The notes under the pieces were generated by a model. That model was not told where the DNA came from. It was given only the letters and a program-made list of their open reading frames with translations, and searched no databases. Position numbers and translations under genes: made by a program. Below, piece after piece: positions 42,497 through 57,527 of a DNA stretch of 64,000 bases; the stretch's first letter is position 1, and every line of letters starts with the position of its first letter. Source of the stretch: Mizugakiibacter sediminis (GTDB taxonomy: Bacteria > Pseudomonadota > Gammaproteobacteria > Xanthomonadales > Rhodanobacteraceae); contig NZ_DF970239.1 in NCBI RefSeq assembly GCF_000953855.2, positions 33,593 through 97,592 of the forward strand, written 5' to 3'.

Positions 42497-43196
42497 CGAT
42501 CAGCCACCACACCTCGCCGCGCGGGCCGGCCGTGTCCTCGGGCAATGCTGCCTCGTGCGGCACGAAGGCCACGCGCTGGCGTGCCAGGCTGGCCTCGGCC
42601 TGCAGGCCCGGCGCCTCGATCACGTAGCGGTGCGCGCCGACGCACAACTGATCGCCGGGCATCAGGCGGCCGCTCGACATGGCGACGCCATTGACCTGCA
42701 CGACGTTGCCGCGCGCCTCCAGCCACAGCGCTCCCTCGCGCAGCTCGACGGCGACGCCGGCGGGAGCCGGTTCCGCCAGGGGCAGCTCCAGTCGGCGTTC
42801 GATCGGCAGCAGGTGGCCGGACAGCGGTCCGGCCACGGCGCGCAGGGCCGCCCATCCCGGCCGCTCGCCCGCCTCGCTGCCGGCGGCCGCGGGCGGCGGA
42901 TCGGTTTCGGCGCGGGGGTCCGCCTGCAGCAGGCATTTCGCCGTGCCCACGCTGATGACGTCGCCGAAGCGCAACAGCGCCTTCTCGCGCACCGGCCGCG
43001 CGTTGACGTAGACGCGGGCGGCGCCCGGCTCGACCGTCAGCACCAGCCCGCGCCGGTCGTGGAACAGGCTGAAGTGGTGCGCCGCCACTTCCGCCGCGCG
43101 CAGCACGATGTCGTTGTCGCCGGCGGAACCGACGCGCAGCCGCTCCGCCGTGCTGTCGACGTCCGGGTGCTCTCCGTTCAGGAAAACGATCCGCAT
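42441..43196 (-). CDS. FHA-domain protein with C-terminal membrane anchor
   Basis: 251 residues from the ATG at 43196. A forkhead-associated domain (about 1-95, with RLRVGSAGDNDIVL and the phosphothreonine-loop histidine in AAHHFSLFH) is followed by a second FHA-like half (about 125-205, WLEARGNVVQVNGVAM) and one C-terminal membrane helix (about 228-248). It probably binds phosphothreonine on a partner at the membrane. No Ser/Thr kinase or type VI secretion gene is adjacent, so the partner is unknown. It converges on and overlaps msrQ by 56 nt. Confidence 0.8.
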   Translation of the reverse strand: MRIVFLNGEHPDVDSTAERLRVGSAGDNDIVLRAAEVAAHHFSLFHDRRGLVLTVEPGAARVYVNARPVREKALLRFGDVISVGTAKCLLQADPRAETDPPPAAAGSEAGERPGWAALRAVAGPLSGHLLPIERRLELPLAEPAPAGVAVELREGALWLEARGNVVQVNGVAMSSGRLMPGDQLCVGAHRYVIEAPGLQAEASLARQRVAFVPHEAALPEDTAGPRGEVWWLIVTAALLGLGIALLLLFRP

Positions 43197-43285
43197 GCGG
43201 GCCCTCTCTGCGCGGCGCGAACTGTAGCACGGCAAATCGCGCCCCCGGCCGGGTATGATCGGCGCGATAGCCCGACCGGATCCCC

Positions 43286-43561
43286 ATGCCCAGCATCGAC
43301 ATCCAGCGCAAGCACGGCCTCGGCCTGAAGAAGGCGCGCGCCGTCGTGGAGGACATCGCCTACGCGATGGCCGAGAGGTTCGAGTTCGAGAGCGCGTGGA
43401 ACGGCGACACCCTGCTGTTCGAGCGCAGCGGCGTCCGCGGCGGCATCGTGGTCGCCGCCGACAGCGTGCGCGTGCACGCCGACCTCGGCTTCATGCTGAT
43501 GCTTATGAAGCCGGCGATCGAGGACGAGATCCGGCGTCATCTCGACGAGCATTTCGCCTGA
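43286..43561 (+). CDS. Polyhydroxyalkanoic acid system family protein
   Basis: 91 residues of the PHA granule/regulatory small-protein family (PHA_gran_rgn). MPSIDIQRKHGLGLKKARAV opens the typical N-terminus and VRVHADLGFMLMLMKPAIED the C-terminal amphipathic part. Family members occur beside PHA genes but also, as here, without them. No PHA synthase is in the window, so a role in PHA storage is not shown. The gene is divergent from the FHA gene and 49 bp before the patatin gene. Confidence 0.8.
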   Translation: MPSIDIQRKHGLGLKKARAVVEDIAYAMAERFEFESAWNGDTLLFERSGVRGGIVVAADSVRVHADLGFMLMLMKPAIEDEIRRHLDEHFA

Positions 43562-43610
43562 TGCGCGCCCGCGGATCCAGCGACCTGCCGCAGCGCCGCC
43601 GGTACCGGCC

Positions 43611-44891
43611 ATGCTGCTGCTGAACGCCGCGCACCCGCACCGCGGCAAGCGCGAGCGCCTGCGCATCGGCCTCGCGATCGCCGGCGGCGGGCCGATCGGC
43701 GCGATGTGGGAGCTGGGCGCCTTGCGCGCGATCGAGGACAGCATCGTCGGCCTCGACCTCGCCGCGCTCGACGTCTACGTCGGCGTCAGCTCGGGGTCGT
43801 TCCTCGCCGCCGCCCTGGCCAACGGCATCTCCACCGCGGAGATGACGCGCATCTTCCTCACCGGCGAATCGGCCGACATACCGTTCCGCCCCGAGGACTT
43901 CATGCGCCCGGCGGTGCTGGAGTATGTGCGCCACGCCGCCACGCTGCCGCGCGCCTTCCTCGAATGGCTGTGGACGGCCGCGCGCAATCCGTTCGACACC
44001 CGCCTCTCCGACGTGTTGCTGCGCATGGGCAGCCTGCTGCCCACCGGCGTGTTCGACAACGACTCGGTGGAAGGCTTCCTGCGCCGCGTGCTGTCGATGG
44101 AGGGGCGCACCAACGACTTCCGCAAGTTGCGGCGCAAACTCTACGTGGTGGCCGTGGAGCTCGATTCCGGCAAGGCGGTGCGGTTCGGCTCGCCGGGGCT
44201 CGACCACGTGCCGATCTCGCGCGCGGTGGAGGCCAGCGCCGCCCTGCCCGGCCTGTACCCGCCGGTGAAGATCGGCGGCCGCTGGTACGTGGACGGTGCG
44301 CTGGCTCGCACCCTGCACGCCTCGGCGGCCTTCGACGAGGGGGTGTCGCTGGTGCTGGGCGTGAATCCGCTGGTGCCGTTCGACGCCGACCTCGCCCAGG
44401 CCGCGGGCCGCAAGATTCCCGACACGCTGGCAAGGGGCGGCCTGCCCGGCGTGCTCTCGCAGACCTTCCGCACCCTGCTCACCTCACGCATGCAGACCGG
44501 ATTGAGCAAGTACGCGCACAACTACCCGCGCGCCGACATGGTGCTGGTGGAGCCGCATGCGGACGACGTCGAGCTGTTCTTCACCAACATCTTCAGCTAC
44601 GCGCAGCGCGTGCGCATCGCCGAACTGGCGTTCCGCACCACCCGCGCCGACCTGCTCGCGCGAGCGGAGGAACTGTCGCCGCTGCTGGCGCGACACGGGC
44701 TGGCGCTGGACGCCCGGCGTCTCGCCGAACCGCGCACGCTGCGCAGCAGCCTGCCGATCTACGCGGGCGCGTCGCGTCCGGCCGCGAAACTGGCCGAAGC
44801 CCTGGACGACCTGGACGACGCGCTGCGCCAGCGCCGCATGCGCGGCGCGCGCCCGCGGCGTCCGCGCCGCTCGCGCGCGGCGTCGCCCTAG
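43611..44891 (+). CDS. Patatin-like phospholipase
   Basis: 426 residues. The patatin catalytic dyad is present: a Gly-rich oxyanion loop [20 protein letters not shown], the nucleophile elbow GVSSG (about residues 60-64) and the Asp in DGALART. No signal peptide is evident; the first 20 residues are basic. The last 40 residues are Arg/Pro-rich. It probably hydrolyses phospholipid or acyl esters in the cytoplasm. It may be co-transcribed with the PHA-system gene, and membrane-associated granules are a possible link, which is inference. Confidence 0.87.
   Translation: MLLLNAAHPHRGKRERLRIGLAIAGGGPIGAMWELGALRAIEDSIVGLDLAALDVYVGVSSGSFLAAALANGISTAEMTRIFLTGESADIPFRPEDFMRPAVLEYVRHAATLPRAFLEWLWTAARNPFDTRLSDVLLRMGSLLPTGVFDNDSVEGFLRRVLSMEGRTNDFRKLRRKLYVVAVELDSGKAVRFGSPGLDHVPISRAVEASAALPGLYPPVKIGGRWYVDGALARTLHASAAFDEGVSLVLGVNPLVPFDADLAQAAGRKIPDTLARGGLPGVLSQTFRTLLTSRMQTGLSKYAHNYPRADMVLVEPHADDVELFFTNIFSYAQRVRIAELAFRTTRADLLARAEELSPLLARHGLALDARRLAEPRTLRSSLPIYAGASRPAAKLAEALDDLDDALRQRRMRGARPRRPRRSRAASP
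44242..44249 (-). other. KOPS-type octamer, pointing left
   Basis: CCCTGCCC on the plus strand inside the plus-strand patatin gene, oriented towards the dif candidate. Confidence 0.3.
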
Positions 44892-44995
44892 GTGTCCGAG
44901 CCCCGCCCGGGGCTGACGAAACTTTAACCGCGCCGCGCGACGTGGCAGAATCGCGGCCTTCCGCCGCGCCCCCGCGGCGAACCGAACACGGTTAC

Positions 44996-45214
44996 ATGGC
45001 CAAAGACGACGTCATCGAAATGGAAGGCACGGTGCTGGAGACGCTCCCCAACACCATGTTCCGCGTGCAGCTGGAGAACGGGCACGTCATCACCGCGCAC
45101 ATCTCCGGGCGCATGCGCAAGCACTACATCCGCATCCTCACCGGCGACAAGGTGCGCGTCGAGATGACGCCCTACGACCTGACCAAGGGCCGCATCACCT
45201 ACCGCATGAAGTGA
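44996..45214 (+). CDS. infA: Translation initiation factor IF-1
   Basis: 72 residues, exactly the normal IF-1 length: a single S1/OB-fold domain ([20 protein letters not shown] ... GKMRK-type loop as [12 protein letters not shown]). It occupies the A site during 30S initiation. It is read alone with a GC-rich leader. A strong terminator follows at 45333. clpA-clpS are convergent on the other side of the terminator. Confidence 0.97.
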   Translation: MAKDDVIEMEGTVLETLPNTMFRVQLENGHVITAHISGRMRKHYIRILTGDKVRVEMTPYDLTKGRITYRMK

Positions 45215-45295
45215 GTTCAGGACGGACTCGCCGCGGACGGTACAGGGGCGTGCGGCGATCCGGGTCCGACGCCGTTCGCCGCCCCAAGTCCCGGA

Positions 45296-45315
45296 ATTCC
45301 GGCTTCCGCCGGAAT
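45296..45315. repeat. Short interspersed palindrome (ATTCCGGC-4-GCCGGAAT)
   Basis: An 8-bp perfect stem with the loop TTCC. This is the core of a common intergenic repeat in GC-rich proteobacteria and lies between infA and the shared terminator. Confidence 0.55.
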
Positions 45316-45327
45316 GGCGAGAGATAG

Positions 45328-45356
45328 AAAAAGGCCGCGCAAGCGCGGCCTTTTTT
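45328..45356. terminator. Bidirectional intrinsic terminator between infA and clpA
   Basis: GGCCGCGC-AA-GCGCGGCC stem with five A before and six T after, so it works for infA on the plus strand and clpA on the minus strand. It is the clearest intrinsic terminator in the window. Confidence 0.9.
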
Positions 45357-45372
45357 CGTCGACGCACTCGCT

Positions 45373-47643
<2,271 letters not shown>

Positions 47644-47688
47644 CCGGATCGTCTCCGTCGTGGTGGTTCGGTCGCTAGATGGGGGCGG

Positions 47689-48015
47689 CTAGAGTTTTTC
47701 CATAGTGCACAGCAGCGGGTGCTGGTGGGCGCGCGAGAACTCGTTGACCTGGGTGACCTTGGTCTCGGCGACCTCGCGGGTATAGACCCCGCACACGCCC
47801 TTGCCGCGGGTATGCACGTGCAGCATCACCTGGGTAGCGCGCTCGCGGTTCATCCCGAAGAACGTCTCCAGGATGATCACCACGAAATCCATCGGCGTGT
47901 AGTCGTCGTTCAGCAGTACGACCTGGAACAATGGAGGCCGCTGCAGTTCCGGCTTCGAGGTCTCGACCGCGACGCCGTGTTCGAGTTCGGGGGTGCGATC
48001 AGGTTCCTGGGCCAT
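47689..48015 (-). CDS. clpS: ClpA adaptor ClpS
   Basis: 108 residues from the ATG at 48015 ([20 protein letters not shown]); longer readings add unconserved residues. The substrate-binding motif [13 protein letters not shown] and the histidine in [20 protein letters not shown] recognise N-end-rule residues and hand substrates to ClpA. It is divergent from nudJ. Confidence 0.95.
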   Translation of the reverse strand: MAQEPDRTPELEHGVAVETSKPELQRPPLFQVVLLNDDYTPMDFVVIILETFFGMNRERATQVMLHVHTRGKGVCGVYTREVAETKVTQVNEFSRAHQHPLLCTMEKL

Positions 48016-48144
48016 GGTGCTCGGGGGTGGGCTCCGTCGGCTGCAGTATACGCCGCCGCGGCGGGGACGCCGTGAACCGCGTCCAGCCCATGTGATGGCA
48101 CAATCGGGCTTTTCCAGCGGCCCCGCCGCCCCCACTCACATCCC

Positions 48145-48636
48145 ATGACCGACGCGACGGAGCACGAGCCCGAAATCTGGCGCCCCCACGTCACCGTGGC
48201 CACCGTGGTCGCGGACGGCGACCGTTTCCTGATGGTCGAGGAGACCGTGCGCGGCGCGCTGCGCTACAACCAGCCCGCGGGGCACCTCGAGCCCGGCGAG
48301 AGCCTGGCCGAGGCCGCATGCCGCGAGACGCTGGAGGAGACCGGCTGGGAGGTCGAGCTGCAGCACTTCGTCGGCGTGCAGCAGTGGTTCAGCCAGGTGC
48401 ACGGCGATCACATCGTCCGCTTCACCTTCGCCGCCCGTCCGCTGCGGCACCACCCCGCGCGCGCGCTCGACGCCGGCATCGTGCGGCCGCACTGGATGAC
48501 CCGCGCGGAAATCGCCGCGCTGGGCGCGACGCGCCTGCGCAGCCCGCTGGTCCTGTGCAGCATCGACGCCTGGCTGGCCGGGCAGCGCCTGCCGCTGGAC
48601 ACCGTGCGTGCCTTCCCGCCCGCCGCCGGAGGCTGA
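48145..48636 (+). CDS. nudJ: NUDIX hydrolase (NudJ-like phosphatase)
   Basis: 163 residues. The Nudix box GHLEPGE ... RETLEETGW is complete, with all catalytic glutamates. [20 protein letters not shown] is the NudJ-type N-terminus. In E. coli the enzyme hydrolyses thiamin pyrimidine and nucleoside diphosphates and sits beside mnmA, as here. The mnmA start is 1 nt after its stop. Confidence 0.88.
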   Translation: MTDATEHEPEIWRPHVTVATVVADGDRFLMVEETVRGALRYNQPAGHLEPGESLAEAACRETLEETGWEVELQHFVGVQQWFSQVHGDHIVRFTFAARPLRHHPARALDAGIVRPHWMTRAEIAALGATRLRSPLVLCSIDAWLAGQRLPLDTVRAFPPAAGG

Positions 48637-48637
48637 C

Positions 48638-49753
48638 ATGCGCGTGGTTGCCGGCATCTCGGGCGGTGTGGACTCGGCGGTCGCGGCGCTGCTGTTGCAG
48701 CGCGCCGGCCACGACGTCGCCGGCATGTTCATGCAGAACTGGGAAGAGGACGGGCGGCAAGGGCCGTGCCGCGCCGATGCCGACCGCAAGGACGCCGTCG
48801 CGGTGTGCGCCCGGCTCGGCCTGCCCTGCCACATGCGCAACTTCGCCGCCGAGTACTGGGACGGCGTGTTCGCGCACTTCCTCGCCGAGTACCGTGCTGG
48901 GCGCACGCCCAACCCCGACGTGCTGTGCAATCGCGAGATCAAGTTCAAGACCTTCCTCCAGCACGCGCGGGCGCTGGGCGCGGAGAAGATCGCCACCGGC
49001 CACTACGCCCGCATCGACCGGCGCGACGGCCGCTGGCGGCTGCTGCGCGGCGCGGACGCAGCCAAGGACCAGAGCTACTTCCTCTATACGCTCGGCCAGG
49101 CGCAGCTCGGCGCGACCCTGTTCCCGGTCGGCGAACTGGTCAAGCCGGAAGTGCGCCGGCTGGCGCGCGAAGCCGGGCTGCCGGTGCATGCGAAGAAGGA
49201 CTCCACCGGCATCTGCTTCATCGGCGAACGCGACTTCCGCAGCTTCCTGGCGCAGTACCTGCCGGCGCGGCCCGGCGAGATCCGCACGCCGGAGGGCGAA
49301 CGGGTCGGCGAACACCAGGGCGCGATGTACTACACGCTGGGCCAGCGCCAGGGCCTCGGCATCGGCGGGCGCCGGTCGGCGTCCGCCGCGCCGTGGTATG
49401 TGGTCGGCAAGGACGTCGCCGCCAACGTGCTCTACGTGGCCCAGGGCGACGGCAACCGCTGGTTGCGCTCCTCGCGCCTGCGCGCCGGCGAACTCAGCTG
49501 GACGGCGGGAATGCCGCCCGCCGCCGAGCTGCGCTGCACCGCCAGGACGCGCTACCGCCAGCCCGACCAGGCCTGCGTCGTGCAGATCGACGGCGACCGC
49601 TGCGAGGTGCGCTTCGACGCGCCCCAGTACGCGGTCGCGCCCGGCCAGTCGGTGGTGTTCTACGCCGGCGAGGAATGCCTGGGCGGCGGCGTGATCGAGG
49701 CCACCGACGCGCCGTTCGGCGGCCTCGCCGCGGCGACGCAGGAGGCGGCATGA
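48638..49753 (+). CDS. mnmA: tRNA-specific 2-thiouridylase MnmA
   Basis: 371 residues from the ATG at 48638. It installs the 2-thio group on U34 of tRNA-Lys, -Glu and -Gln. The PP-loop [13 protein letters not shown] is at the N-terminus. The catalytic cysteines are at about 97 ([12 protein letters not shown]) and about 193 ([13 protein letters not shown]). [11 protein letters not shown] binds tRNA. Its stop overlaps hflD (ATGA). Confidence 0.96.
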   Translation: MRVVAGISGGVDSAVAALLLQRAGHDVAGMFMQNWEEDGRQGPCRADADRKDAVAVCARLGLPCHMRNFAAEYWDGVFAHFLAEYRAGRTPNPDVLCNREIKFKTFLQHARALGAEKIATGHYARIDRRDGRWRLLRGADAAKDQSYFLYTLGQAQLGATLFPVGELVKPEVRRLAREAGLPVHAKKDSTGICFIGERDFRSFLAQYLPARPGEIRTPEGERVGEHQGAMYYTLGQRQGLGIGGRRSASAAPWYVVGKDVAANVLYVAQGDGNRWLRSSRLRAGELSWTAGMPPAAELRCTARTRYRQPDQACVVQIDGDRCEVRFDAPQYAVAPGQSVVFYAGEECLGGGVIEATDAPFGGLAAATQEAA

Positions 49754-50373
49754 ACGAAGCGCAGGTGATCGCCCTCGCCGGGCTGACCCAGGCGGCCGCG
49801 CTGGTGCGCACGCTGGCCACCGAGGGGCGCTGCGACGCCGGCGCGCTGGAGGCCAGCCTGGCCAGCGTGTTCCGGCTCGATGCCGAAAGCGCCGCCGCGG
49901 TCTACGGCGGCCTGGATGGCGTGCGCGTCGGCCTGCGCACCCTGATCCATCAGCTCGACGGCGCGCAGCGCGACCTGGCCGTCACCCAGATCGTGCTGAG
50001 CCTGCTGCGCATCGAGCGCAAGCTGGCGCGCCGGTCCGACCTGCGCCGGCGCCTGCAGGACGGCATCCTCGCCGCGCAGCGCCAGGCGGAACACTTCGGC
50101 CTCGCCCACGCCTCGGTCAGCGCGCGGCTGGGCGAGCTGTACGCGCAGACCCTCTCCACCGTGCGTCCGCGCGTGGTCGTGACCGGCAACCCGCTGCATC
50201 TGCGCCAGCCGGCGCAGGTCGAACGCATCCGCGCGACCCTGCTGGCCGGCGTGCGCGCCGCCGTACTGTGGCGGCAGCTCGGCGGCAACCACTGGAGCCT
50301 GCTGCTGCGGCGGCGGCAATGCGAGATGATCGCGCGCGGGCTGCTGTCGCGCGTCACCCTGGACGGCGGCTGA
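49750..50373 (+). CDS. hflD: High-frequency lysogenisation protein HflD
   Basis: 207-residue, mostly helical, membrane-associated protein of the HflD family ([40 protein letters not shown]). In E. coli it opposes lambda CII and lies between mnmA and purB. Here it is coupled to mnmA, but aconitase rather than purB follows. Its cellular role away from phage is unclear. Confidence 0.92.
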   Translation: MNEAQVIALAGLTQAAALVRTLATEGRCDAGALEASLASVFRLDAESAAAVYGGLDGVRVGLRTLIHQLDGAQRDLAVTQIVLSLLRIERKLARRSDLRRRLQDGILAAQRQAEHFGLAHASVSARLGELYAQTLSTVRPRVVVTGNPLHLRQPAQVERIRATLLAGVRAAVLWRQLGGNHWSLLLRRRQCEMIARGLLSRVTLDGG

Positions 50374-50402
50374 GCCCGCGGCCGGGGCGCGGGCCGCATG
50401 CG

Positions 50403-50432
50403 TTCACGGCGCGGCGGCGTTTCGGCGATAAT
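50403..50432 (+). promoter_or_regulatory. Candidate promoter for acnA (TTCACG-N18-GATAAT)
   Basis: TTCACG at 50403-50408 and GATAAT at 50427-50432, about 95 nt upstream of the acnA ATG, in the otherwise GC-rich 153-bp gap after hflD. Confidence 0.35.
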
Positions 50433-50526
50433 ACGGCGATTTCCCCGGGCCACGGATCGCCCGCGCGCGCCCGCGCGCCGCCTTGCGGCCCGTCTCCCCA
50501 CCGCCGAACCACGCCAGGAGCACGGC

Positions 50527-53211
<2,685 letters not shown>

Positions 53212-53270
53212 GGCGGCGGCCGCGCCGCGGAAGCGTCTCGTGCTTCCGCGGCGCGGCTTCACGCGAACGT

Positions 53271-53699
53271 CTACAGCGCCCGCTCCCAGGTGGCGCTGTA
53301 GCAGCGCCACGCGCCATCCTCGCGGCGCCAGGCGGTTTCCACGCGATAGACGCCGGCGCGTTCCGGCAGGACGCCCTCGCCTCCGCTCAGCGTGAGCGTG
53401 AAACGCGCCAGCAGGCGCTCGCCTCGGCGCTCCACGTCGACCGGCCCGACCAGCGCGCGCACGTGCTGGCCGCGCAGCAGCTGCAGGCGCAGCAGGCCGG
53501 CCAGGCCGTCGCGGTCGAGCGCGCCGCGGTTGCCGTCGAAGTCGTCGCCGACCTCCGCCAGCACCTTGCGCGGCTCGTTGGCCTCCGCGGCGGCCGCGGC
53601 CCGCGCGATGGCATCGCGCACCTGCTGCTCGTCCGGAGCGTGACGGCAACCGATCAGCGCAAACACCGCGAGCAGCGCGAAAAACGCATGACGACGCAT
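53271..53699 (-). CDS. Hypothetical lipoprotein
   Basis: 142 residues with a short signal peptide and a canonical lipobox LIGC (Cys18). The mature part is a small alpha/beta fold with repeated charged strands (LARFTLTLSGGEGVLPERAG; VYRVETAWRREDGAWRCYSA), reminiscent of SnoaL/NTF2-like lipoproteins, but I do not recognise the family with certainty. It converges with acnA and is divergent from fadD with a gap of about 130 bp. Confidence 0.75.
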   Translation of the reverse strand: MRRHAFFALLAVFALIGCRHAPDEQQVRDAIARAAAAAEANEPRKVLAEVGDDFDGNRGALDRDGLAGLLRLQLLRGQHVRALVGPVDVERRGERLLARFTLTLSGGEGVLPERAGVYRVETAWRREDGAWRCYSATWERAL

Positions 53700-53828
53700 C
53701 GGCGACTCCCCTCGACGGCGCGGCTTGCCGGTCTTCGGAGCCTTATGCTCCAATGCCGAAGCACCGCGTGGTGCGCACGATAGACCAGGCACGGCCGCGC
53801 GACATCCGCCAGGGGAGGAAACGGCGTC

Positions 53829-55511
53829 ATGAGCAACACCCAGCGTCCTTGGCTCGCCCACTACCCGCCCGGCGTGCCGGCGGAGATCGACGTTGGCGCC
53901 TATCCCTCGGTGGTCGCGCTGTTCGAGGAGGCCTGCGAGCGCTTTCGTCACCGCCCCTCCTTCAGCAGCTTCGGGCGCATGCTCAGCTACGGCGACCTGG
54001 ACCGCCTCAGTGCCCGCTTCGCCGCCTTTCTGACCGGCGACCTCGGCTTCGCCAAGGGCGACCGCATCGCCATCATGATGCCGAACTGCCTGCAGTATCC
54101 GGTCGCGCTGTTCGGCGCGCTGCGCGCCGGCATGACGGTGGTCAACACCAATCCGATGTACACCGCACGCGAGCTGCGGCACCAGTTGCAGGATTCCGGC
54201 GCGCGCGCGATCGTGGTGCTGGACAACTTCGCCGCAACCGTCGCCGAAGTGCTGGGGGACACCGCCGTCGAGCGCGTGATCACCACCGGCCTCGGCGACA
54301 TGCTCGGCTTCCCCAAGGGCGCGCTGATCAACTTCGCGCTGAAGCACGTCAAGAAGATGGTGCCGCCCTACCGCATCGACGGCGCGATCCGCTTCGATGC
54401 CGCGCTGGCGCGCGGCGTGCGCCATCCCGCGCCGAAACCCGCGCTCGGCCACGACGACATCGCCTTCCTGCAGTACACCGGCGGCACCACCGGCGTCGCC
54501 AAGGGCGCGATGCTGACCCACCGCAACATGGTCGCCAACATGCTGCAGGCGGCGGCCTGGGTAGGCCAGAACGTCGCCGCCGGCGAGGAGGTGATCATCA
54601 CCGCGCTGCCGCTGTACCACATCTTCGCGCTGACGGCGAATTGCCTGGTCTTCATGAAGTTCGGCGCCCTCAACGTGCTGATCACCAATCCGCGCGACAT
54701 GCCGGGTTTCGTCAAGGAACTGGCGAAGGTGCGCTTCACCGCGATCACCGGCGTCAACACCCTCTTCAATGGCCTGCTCAACACGGCCGGCTTCGACCGC
54801 CTCGATTTCTCGCGCCTGCGCCTCACCCTGGGCGGCGGCATGGCGGTGCAGCGCGCGGTGGCCGAACGCTGGAAGAAGGTCACCGGCTGCACGCTGGCCG
54901 AGGCCTACGGCCTCACCGAGACTGCGCCGGCGGTGTGCATCAATCCGCTCGATCTCGCCGAGTACAGCGGATCGATCGGCCTGCCGGTGCCTTCCACCGA
55001 CGTCTCGATCCAGGACGACAACGGCCGCAGCCTGCCGATCGGCGAAGTGGGCGAGCTGTGCGTCAGGGGCCCGCAGGTGATGAAGGGCTACTGGAACCGT
55101 CCCGACGAAACCGCCAAGGTGCTGGGCGCCGACGGCTGGCTGCACACCGGCGACATCGCGCGCATGGACGAACGCGGCTTCGTCTACATCGTCGACCGCA
55201 AGAAGGACATGATCCTGGTCTCGGGTTTCAACGTGTACCCGAACGAGGTCGAGGACGTGGTCGCCCAGCACCCCGGCGTGCTGGAGGTCGCGGCGATCGG
55301 CGTGCCGGACGAGCACTCCGGCGAGGCGGTGAAGATCTTCGTGGTGAAGAAGGACCCCAACCTCACCGAGGAGGATCTGCGCAAGCACTGCCACGATGCG
55401 CTGACCGGCTACAAGCGGCCGAAGTACATCGAGTTCCGCGATGCGCTGCCGAAGAGCAACGTCGGCAAGATCCTGCGCCGCGAGCTGCGCGAGGCCGCGG
55501 CTCGGGCCTGA
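53829..55511 (+). CDS. fadD: Long-chain fatty acid--CoA ligase
   Basis: 560 residues, activating long-chain fatty acids to acyl-CoA, the entry to the beta-oxidation enzymes encoded at 20-24 kb. The ATP-binding motif [20 protein letters not shown], the linker [20 protein letters not shown], the FACS segment [20 protein letters not shown] and the C-terminal lysine [10 protein letters not shown] are all present. [20 protein letters not shown] resembles E. coli FadD. No CAAAC-N4-GTTTG operator is seen in its 129-bp leader, unlike the regulator gene. Confidence 0.94.
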   Translation: MSNTQRPWLAHYPPGVPAEIDVGAYPSVVALFEEACERFRHRPSFSSFGRMLSYGDLDRLSARFAAFLTGDLGFAKGDRIAIMMPNCLQYPVALFGALRAGMTVVNTNPMYTARELRHQLQDSGARAIVVLDNFAATVAEVLGDTAVERVITTGLGDMLGFPKGALINFALKHVKKMVPPYRIDGAIRFDAALARGVRHPAPKPALGHDDIAFLQYTGGTTGVAKGAMLTHRNMVANMLQAAAWVGQNVAAGEEVIITALPLYHIFALTANCLVFMKFGALNVLITNPRDMPGFVKELAKVRFTAITGVNTLFNGLLNTAGFDRLDFSRLRLTLGGGMAVQRAVAERWKKVTGCTLAEAYGLTETAPAVCINPLDLAEYSGSIGLPVPSTDVSIQDDNGRSLPIGEVGELCVRGPQVMKGYWNRPDETAKVLGADGWLHTGDIARMDERGFVYIVDRKKDMILVSGFNVYPNEVEDVVAQHPGVLEVAAIGVPDEHSGEAVKIFVVKKDPNLTEEDLRKHCHDALTGYKRPKYIEFRDALPKSNVGKILRRELREAAARA

Positions 55512-55550
55512 TGCGCCCTCCCGGCCGCCGCCGTGCGCGCGGCGGCACGC

Positions 55551-55922
55551 CTATTCGTCGTCCAGGGGTTCCAGCGTGTCGGCGTAGCCGCCGAGCAGGT
55601 TCCACAGCGCCGCCTGCTTCTCGTCGGGGATGCGCGCATAGGCGAAGCCGACGTGGTGCGCGGTCGCGCGCGCCACGGTCGCTTCCACGTGGATGTTGAG
55701 GTCGTCGCCGACCAGCATGTCCAGCACCCACAGTTCCCCGGGCTCGCCCTTCCATCCCTGCGGGCGCTGCACCAGCACGCCGGTGGCCGAGATGTCGGCC
55801 ACCTCGCTGGAATAAGCGTCGCCGCCGCGGCTCATCAGCACGGCGGTCTCGATCTTCATGCGCGCATGGCGCAGCCGGAGGCTGGTCACCGGCTCCGTCC
55901 TGTTGTTTTGCTTGTCGTGCAT
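55551..55922 (-). CDS. PilZ-domain protein
   Basis: 123 residues from the ATG at 55922, one PilZ domain. The DxSxxG half of the c-di-GMP-binding signature is present (VADISATGVLVQ), but the preceding arginine motif is degenerate: RLRHAR does not give RxxxR spacing, so nucleotide binding may be weak or altered. WNLLGG is a helix near the end. An in-frame ATG at 56039 with AAGGGGG upstream would add 39 Ala/Arg-rich residues and cannot be ruled out. The gene is alone and convergent with fadD. Confidence 0.8.
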   Translation of the reverse strand: MHDKQNNRTEPVTSLRLRHARMKIETAVLMSRGGDAYSSEVADISATGVLVQRPQGWKGEPGELWVLDMLVGDDLNIHVEATVARATAHHVGFAYARIPDEKQAALWNLLGGYADTLEPLDDE

Positions 55923-56636
55923 GGCCCGCCCCCCGCGCCCGTCCGTGCATGTCTCGGCGTCGTGCCGCGTGGCCGCGGCGGCGGCGCGCGCGGCGTGCGT
56001 CGCCGGCATGCGCGGTTGCGGCAGAATCGAAGTCGTCATTGTGCGCGTGCCCCCTTGGATCGGACAGACGTCCGCCGGCGGTACCGGCGGACAGGCTCGT
56101 GGCCGCCTTCGCGAAGCAAGATTCGAGCCACGGCGGGACGAGCCGCGCGGCCTGTCCGGCACGCGGCGTTCCGCGGCTGCACGCCCCCGCATCGCCCGCC
56201 ACGTTGCGCCGCGCCGGCGCGCCCGCGCAGAGCGGGTGAAAATTTTGGTCCGATTGCGCCCTCGGACGTTCGCCTCGCGCCGCCCGTCTCCTCGGGAGCG
56301 GCACGCGGGCCGCATCCCCGATCGACAGCGGATGCTGGACTTGCGCGGCACGACCCCGTAATCTTGCCAGGCAAGGGTGGGGTTCGGACGGCGAGAGGCC
56401 GCCCGGGACTAACGCGCAAGGCCGTACCGCCGCCTCAGCGGCACCTCGATCGAGAAGCATCCGGATCTTCGGACGCCGCCGCGAGCACGACGCAAGCGAC
56501 CTGCCGCGCCTCCCCGACGGCGGACACGAGCGTTCCGCCGCCTCCGGACCCGGCAGTGCCGGATCCGCCTGGAATCGTTGTACCGGATCGCCCAAGCCAG
56601 GCCGCGGCGCGCGGCCGTCTTGATTACGAGTGCCTG
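55923..56636. other. 714-bp gap before scpA, no gene recognised
   Basis: No frame in this stretch has family features or a convincing start. It contains a 9-bp hairpin, GTCCGCCGG-5-CCGGCGGAC (56070-56092), and a short A/T patch at 56237-56247. The last 230 bp upstream of scpA are Pro/Arg-rich if translated and look like leader. It should contain the promoters of the PilZ gene and the scp operon, but I see no convincing hexamers. Confidence 0.5.
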
Positions 56637-57527
56637 ATGAGCACCGAGCCAGCCGAGGTCAGCGCGGCCGATGCGCCGCATGGCGTGTTCGCGCCGGTTC
56701 CGCAGCAGCAGGAAATGCCCCTCGCGGTGGTCAAGGGCCAACCGGTCCTGGAAATGCCGCAGGATCTGTACATCCCGCCGGATGCGCTGGAGGTGATCCT
56801 CGACGCGTTCGAGGGACCGCTGGACCTGCTGCTGTACCTGATCCGCCGCCAGAACCTGGACATCCTCGATATCCCGGTTGCCGAGATCACCCGGCAATAC
56901 ATGGACTACATCGAGATGATGCGGGAGCTGCGCCTGGAGCTGGCGGCGGAATACCTGGTGATGGCCGCGATCCTGGCCGAGATCAAGTCGCGGCTGCTGC
57001 TGCCGCGGCCGCCGGCCGAGGAAGGCGCTGAAGAGGATCCGCGCGCGGAACTGGTGCGCCGCCTGCAGGAGTACGAACGCTTCAAGAAGGCGGCCGAGGA
57101 CATCGACGCCCTGCCGCGCATGGAGCGCGACACCTCGCCGGCGCAGGCGTACGTGGCCGACCGCAACGTGATCCGCCTGCCGCCGCCGGTGGAGATGAAG
57201 GAACTGCTGCTGGCGCTCAAGGACGTATTGCGCCGCGCCGAACTGTTCGGCCACCACGCGGTGAAGCGCGAGGCGCTGTCGGTGCGGCAGCGCATGGGCG
57301 ACGTGCTGAAGACGCTGGGCGACGGCGTGTTCCACCGCTTCGAGAGCCTGTTCGACGTCAGCGAGGGCCGGCTCGGCGTGGTGGTGACGTTCCTGGCCTT
57401 GCTGGAACTGGCCAAGGAACAACTGATCGAGATCGTGCAGGAGGCGCCGCTGGCGCCGATCTACCTGAAGGCGCTGGCGACAGCCGATGACCAAGATGGA
57501 ATTCAACCAACTGAAGCGCATCGTTGA
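56637..57527 (+). CDS. scpA: Segregation and condensation protein A
   Basis: 296 residues from the ATG at 56637. It is the kleisin of the Smc-ScpAB condensin. FEGPLDLLLYLIRRQNLDIL and EYLVMAAILAEIKSRLLLPR are the N-terminal Smc-neck-binding family blocks, and a winged-helix C-terminus (FLALLELAKEQLIEIVQEA) binds the Smc cap. The first 45 residues are an unconserved extension. It overlaps scpB by 41 nt. An Smc or MukB gene is not in the window. Confidence 0.94.
   Translation: MSTEPAEVSAADAPHGVFAPVPQQQEMPLAVVKGQPVLEMPQDLYIPPDALEVILDAFEGPLDLLLYLIRRQNLDILDIPVAEITRQYMDYIEMMRELRLELAAEYLVMAAILAEIKSRLLLPRPPAEEGAEEDPRAELVRRLQEYERFKKAAEDIDALPRMERDTSPAQAYVADRNVIRLPPPVEMKELLLALKDVLRRAELFGHHAVKREALSVRQRMGDVLKTLGDGVFHRFESLFDVSEGRLGVVVTFLALLELAKEQLIEIVQEAPLAPIYLKALATADDQDGIQPTEAHR

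Noticed and set aside
56040..56636. Small ORFs on either strand before scpA
   Set aside because: Arg/Pro/Ala-rich translations with no motifs, consistent with chance open frames in GC-rich leader DNA.
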